A DNA stretch of 64,000 nucleotides from the NCBI RefSeq assembly GCF_932294415.1, contig NC_065538.1, forward strand, positions 17,397,656 through 17,461,655, read 5' to 3'. The position numbers and the translations under genes were made by a program. The notes under the pieces are model-generated. The model was not told the DNA's origin and did not search any database. It was given only the letters and a program-made list of their open reading frames with translations. Below are positions 60,994-64,000 of the stretch, one piece after another (within the stretch, counting starts at the first letter, position 1; each line of letters begins with the position of its first letter). Origin of the DNA: Quercus robur. Lineage: Eukaryota; Streptophyta; Magnoliopsida; Fagales; Fagaceae.

Positions 60994-61608
60994 TCATCAA
61001 ATAAAAGATTAGTGGTCAGGTGTTCTTTGTATGCTATAGGACAAGTTTGCATTACATTAGTATTTGACGAACTTTCTTATGTCCTTGTTTTGTCTCTTGT
61101 TCAATGAAAGTATAAGCGTGCATTATAACTTGTTTCATATATTTTCTAATGGACGAGAAAATTATAATTATGCATAATTTATCTGCATGTGCTTAAGGGT
61201 TTAGTTTTTTTAAGAAACATTGTTATGTAATAACAAGTACATTATAATGCTCTAGAATGTCCACTACAATGGCTCTGTATTTTGAGCAGATCAAGTCCCT
61301 ATTAAAGCCAATTTCAGACTGTAAATTCTCTTGTTTTATATTTTATAATCACCACTCATTAAGCTCTCTTTATTTTATTTAAATATATCTTAAGTAGGGG
61401 AGAGGTTCGAACCTTGGACCCGTTAAAAACATACAAGAAGCGTCAATTGAAATATAGATTATTGGGCACTACTCATTAAGCTTTTTGTGTAAAAAGAAGA
61501 GCACTTAACAACAATGAAATGAAATCCTTACCAAAAAAAAAAAAACAACAATGAAATCAGGCATTAACCTAGCAATAAATTTCGGCCCATAAATTTTTAT
61601 CCTAGCCC

Positions 61609-61646
<38 letters not shown>

Positions 61647-61764
61647 CCTGTGAGGCCTGGGCCTGGACCATGCCCAGAGCACTTGATTACAGTAGTAAAG
61701 GCGCACCGATTGCAATAAAGGGGTCTTTGTCCCAAAGGTTAGAGATGGACACAGCCCTCCTCTT

Positions 61765-61799
<35 letters not shown>

Positions 61800-62680
61800 G
61801 CATCATCTTTATTCATAAATAATTTCTTAAAAAAAAAAAAAAAAGCACAACATAGTCCCTAATGGTTCTAAGACTAGTACACAACTTGAATACAATTTTT
61901 TTTATTATATTACAATATAATTTCAACCTAATATTCGTTACATGATTTTTTTTCTTTATCATGAAGACCAAGACACTAATTAGTTTTTGAAATAAGTAAG
62001 GTTCAAATTCTAAATCTCTTATTTGAGAGAAAATAAACTTTATTAATTAAGCTAACTTGAATAATAATGCTATGGACACCAGTTTTTTTCATAATAAAAT
62101 TTCACATCTACTAAGATAATCATCTGTGAGTTGTGGAAAAAGAGTAGTGAGTTCATGAGTGTCAGTTGAATCCACACCAATCACTTAAAAAATGGTGGAA
62201 CTCATTGTAAAAAAATGTCATGCCCGCAACATTATTGTAACTTGAATGGATTCAACTCGAGGTAGAGCCCTATTGGGCTGGTGAACCTGTGGGTGGCCCA
62301 TTTTATATTTGCCACTGTCACACAATTAGTAAATCGTAATCTCATTAAATAAGGCAACTTCTGGACTGAAGTAAAGACTTGAGTTCAAAAGTAGCAATGA
62401 AGGGCCTCAAAAGTGGAAAAGTGAAAAAGATTGTTGATAACCGTATAATTAAAATCTAAAATGTTTATAGTATATTTTCAAACTATTTTTTGGTAAAGTA
62501 AAAAAAAAAAAAAAAAAAAAATCAGTAGCTTTAGAATTGTTAAGGTGCACTGACTTTTTTCTAGGGTGAAAGCCTAGCCTGCCCACAACATAATAGATTC
62601 AACTGAAAATGTATGAGAAAGAATATTTTTCAATTTTCTTATGGTAATTGATTTTCCAGATTAATCATCCACACTTAGAG
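60994..62680. other. Downstream flank of copy C with homopolymers and a SINE remnant
   Basis: Includes T-runs at 61613-61646 and 61769-61794, A-runs at 61530-61543 and 62501-62521, and a diverged SINE (about 61937-62060, AAGACACTAATTAGTTTTTG, minus strand). No gene seen. Confidence 0.5.
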
Positions 62681-62687
62681 GCAGAAC

Positions 62688-63445
62688 TATAAAAAGATTA
62701 TATATGTTAGGTAGAAAAAATTTGAAAATGTTGGGTTCAGAATTTTTATTTTTGATCCTCGAAATTGAAAGTTGACTCAAAAAAATCCAAAAATTTAGAG
62801 TGACCACCTAACCCATATCTAGGGTTGGTACTTGTAGCCGCCTTCCAAAAAAAAATCATTTACTAGAACAAATTTCTGAAGGAAAAAAAAAAAAAAAAAA
62901 CTCTTAAGAGAATGCAAATGAATTGAAAGTTATGATATGTTGGTTGTTTGCTTTCTTAAAACTCAAAGTTAAAAGCTTGGGACTTTCATGATTGAGATCA
63001 TGTTATGTTGTTTAAACCACCTCAAGATTTTTTTTTTTTTTTTTTTTATCAACAAGATGATTTTACAAGAGAACTATAAAAGGATTATATATATATATAT
63101 ATATATATATGTTAGTAGAAAAAACTCAAAATCAAAATTGAAAGTTGACACAAAAAAATCCAAAAATTTAGAGTGACCACCTAACCTATATATAGGGTTG
63201 GTACTTGTAGCCGCCTTCCAAAAAAAATCATTTGTACTAACAAAACAAGAAAAAATTTCTTATAAAAAACTCCTCTTAAAGAGAATGCAAATGAATTGTG
63301 AGTTATGATATGTTGGTTGTTTGCTTTCTCAAGACCCAAAGTTAACAGCTTGGGACTTTCAAGATTTCGGTCCTGTTATGTTGTTTAAACCACCTAAAGA
63401 ATTGTGTTTTTTTTTTTTTTTCATTACCAAGATGATTTTACAATT
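62688..63445 (+). repeat. Tandem duplication of about 370-380 bp
   Basis: Unit 1 (about 62688-63068) and unit 2 (about 63069-63445) share GAACTATAAAARGATTATAT, AAAAATCCAAAAATTTAGAG, TGACCACCTAACC, GGGTTGGTACTTGTAGCCGC and GATATGTTGGTTGTTTGCTT. A (TA)n expansion marks unit 2 (63087-63112). Confidence 0.85.
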
Positions 63446-64000
63446 GAACATCATTATCGATTTGATATTTTATATGTCCAGTATATTCTCAATTATAAGA
63501 ATTAAATCATCGATTTATTGAGCATGTAATAGAGTGGTCCTTAATTCAACTTTGAATACTCAAGAAACACTCGAATCATTTTATAATTGATGATATTTAT
63601 TTGTTGATAAAAACTTTTACGTGTAAAATATTACAAATCATGAGAAACTACTATTAAAAATGGAATTTCAATATTTCATTATTATAAGCACAATGTAATT
63701 TAACATTTAGATATTAAAAAATTGTTAATATATTTTTGAATTATGCCTTACAAACTAATGTGTTGACTTTCCAACACAATAAAATTATAATTGAAAATTT
63801 TATTTATTATGTTGATGTGATGCCAATCAATGTTATGCATGTTGCTATGGATGGAAACATCATTCATTTAATTGAAAACTTTGAGGCTCAACCTATGGTC
63901 TTAAATGATTTAACCCCTGTTACCAATGGATAAGAACAAAGGACCCATACACAACAAAATTGGATCCAAGTATAATAAATGATGCATGTATTGAGTGTAC
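63205..64000 (+). repeat. Long dispersed repeat, copy 2 (right edge)
   Basis: Second copy of the 30610-31480 segment, running off the window. The shared open frame is altered here (VDVMPINVMHVAMDGNIIHL). See the first copy. Confidence 0.75.

Overview
The window looks like nuclear DNA of a woody dicot. It is AT-rich, has large introns with canonical GT-AG junctions, and is dense in nested transposons, tRNA-derived SINEs and MITEs. Several MITEs carry the GAACAGTGCACTGTTCATG and ACTGTAGCAAAATAATTTTT type motifs that I associate with Fagales such as oak or chestnut. That assignment is inference from repeat style, not from a marker gene. I found no gene that looks intact from start codon to stop codon.

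The backbone is a tandem cluster of three related copies of one receptor-like kinase: a malectin-like/LRR receptor kinase (LRR-I class, the family of Arabidopsis IOS1, FRK1/SIRK, MEE39 and At1g05700). All three are on the + strand: copy A (4731-16988), copy B (35580-42445) and copy C (53638-60831). Exon sizes and phases match exactly between copies (72-72-81-158-206-127-63-190 bp), so lesions can be read by comparison. Copy A has no malectin exons and one nonsense codon in the membrane exon, but its kinase exons are intact. Copy B has a 374-bp deletion in the first malectin exon, three damaged splice sites and two kinase stops. Copy C keeps the full first malectin exon but has several stops, frameshifts and a lost acceptor. 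B and C share a SINE inserted at the stop codon with the same 7-bp target duplication, which A lacks, so they are the younger pair.

Between and inside the copies lie well-defined transposons. At 1-1281 is the 5' end of a reverse-strand Ty3/gypsy element (LTR, primer site, gag with a stop). Copy A's introns hold a 2.3-kb inverted-repeat element (itself containing a hAT element with an 8-bp duplication and a retrocopy with a 13-bp duplication), a 76-bp perfect palindrome, and a small LTR element with a solo LTR inside it. At 21794-27340 is a four-layer nest: a tandem repeat, split by a solo LTR (duplication ATGAT), split by a 3.66-kb inverted-repeat transposon that carries a fragment of a CHD3-type chromatin remodeller (CHR4-like), split by a LINE tail (13-bp duplication). 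At 46250-51875 is a 5.6-kb Mutator-like element with a perfect 9-bp duplication that contains further insertions and possible captured coding pieces.

A roughly 0.85-kb sequence upstream of copy B (30610-31480) recurs at the right edge (63205-64000), beyond copy C. The duplication unit may therefore include this flank, and a further copy may lie outside the window. Overall this is a decaying receptor-kinase cluster overrun by transposons, with two or three gene-capturing elements as the most notable content.
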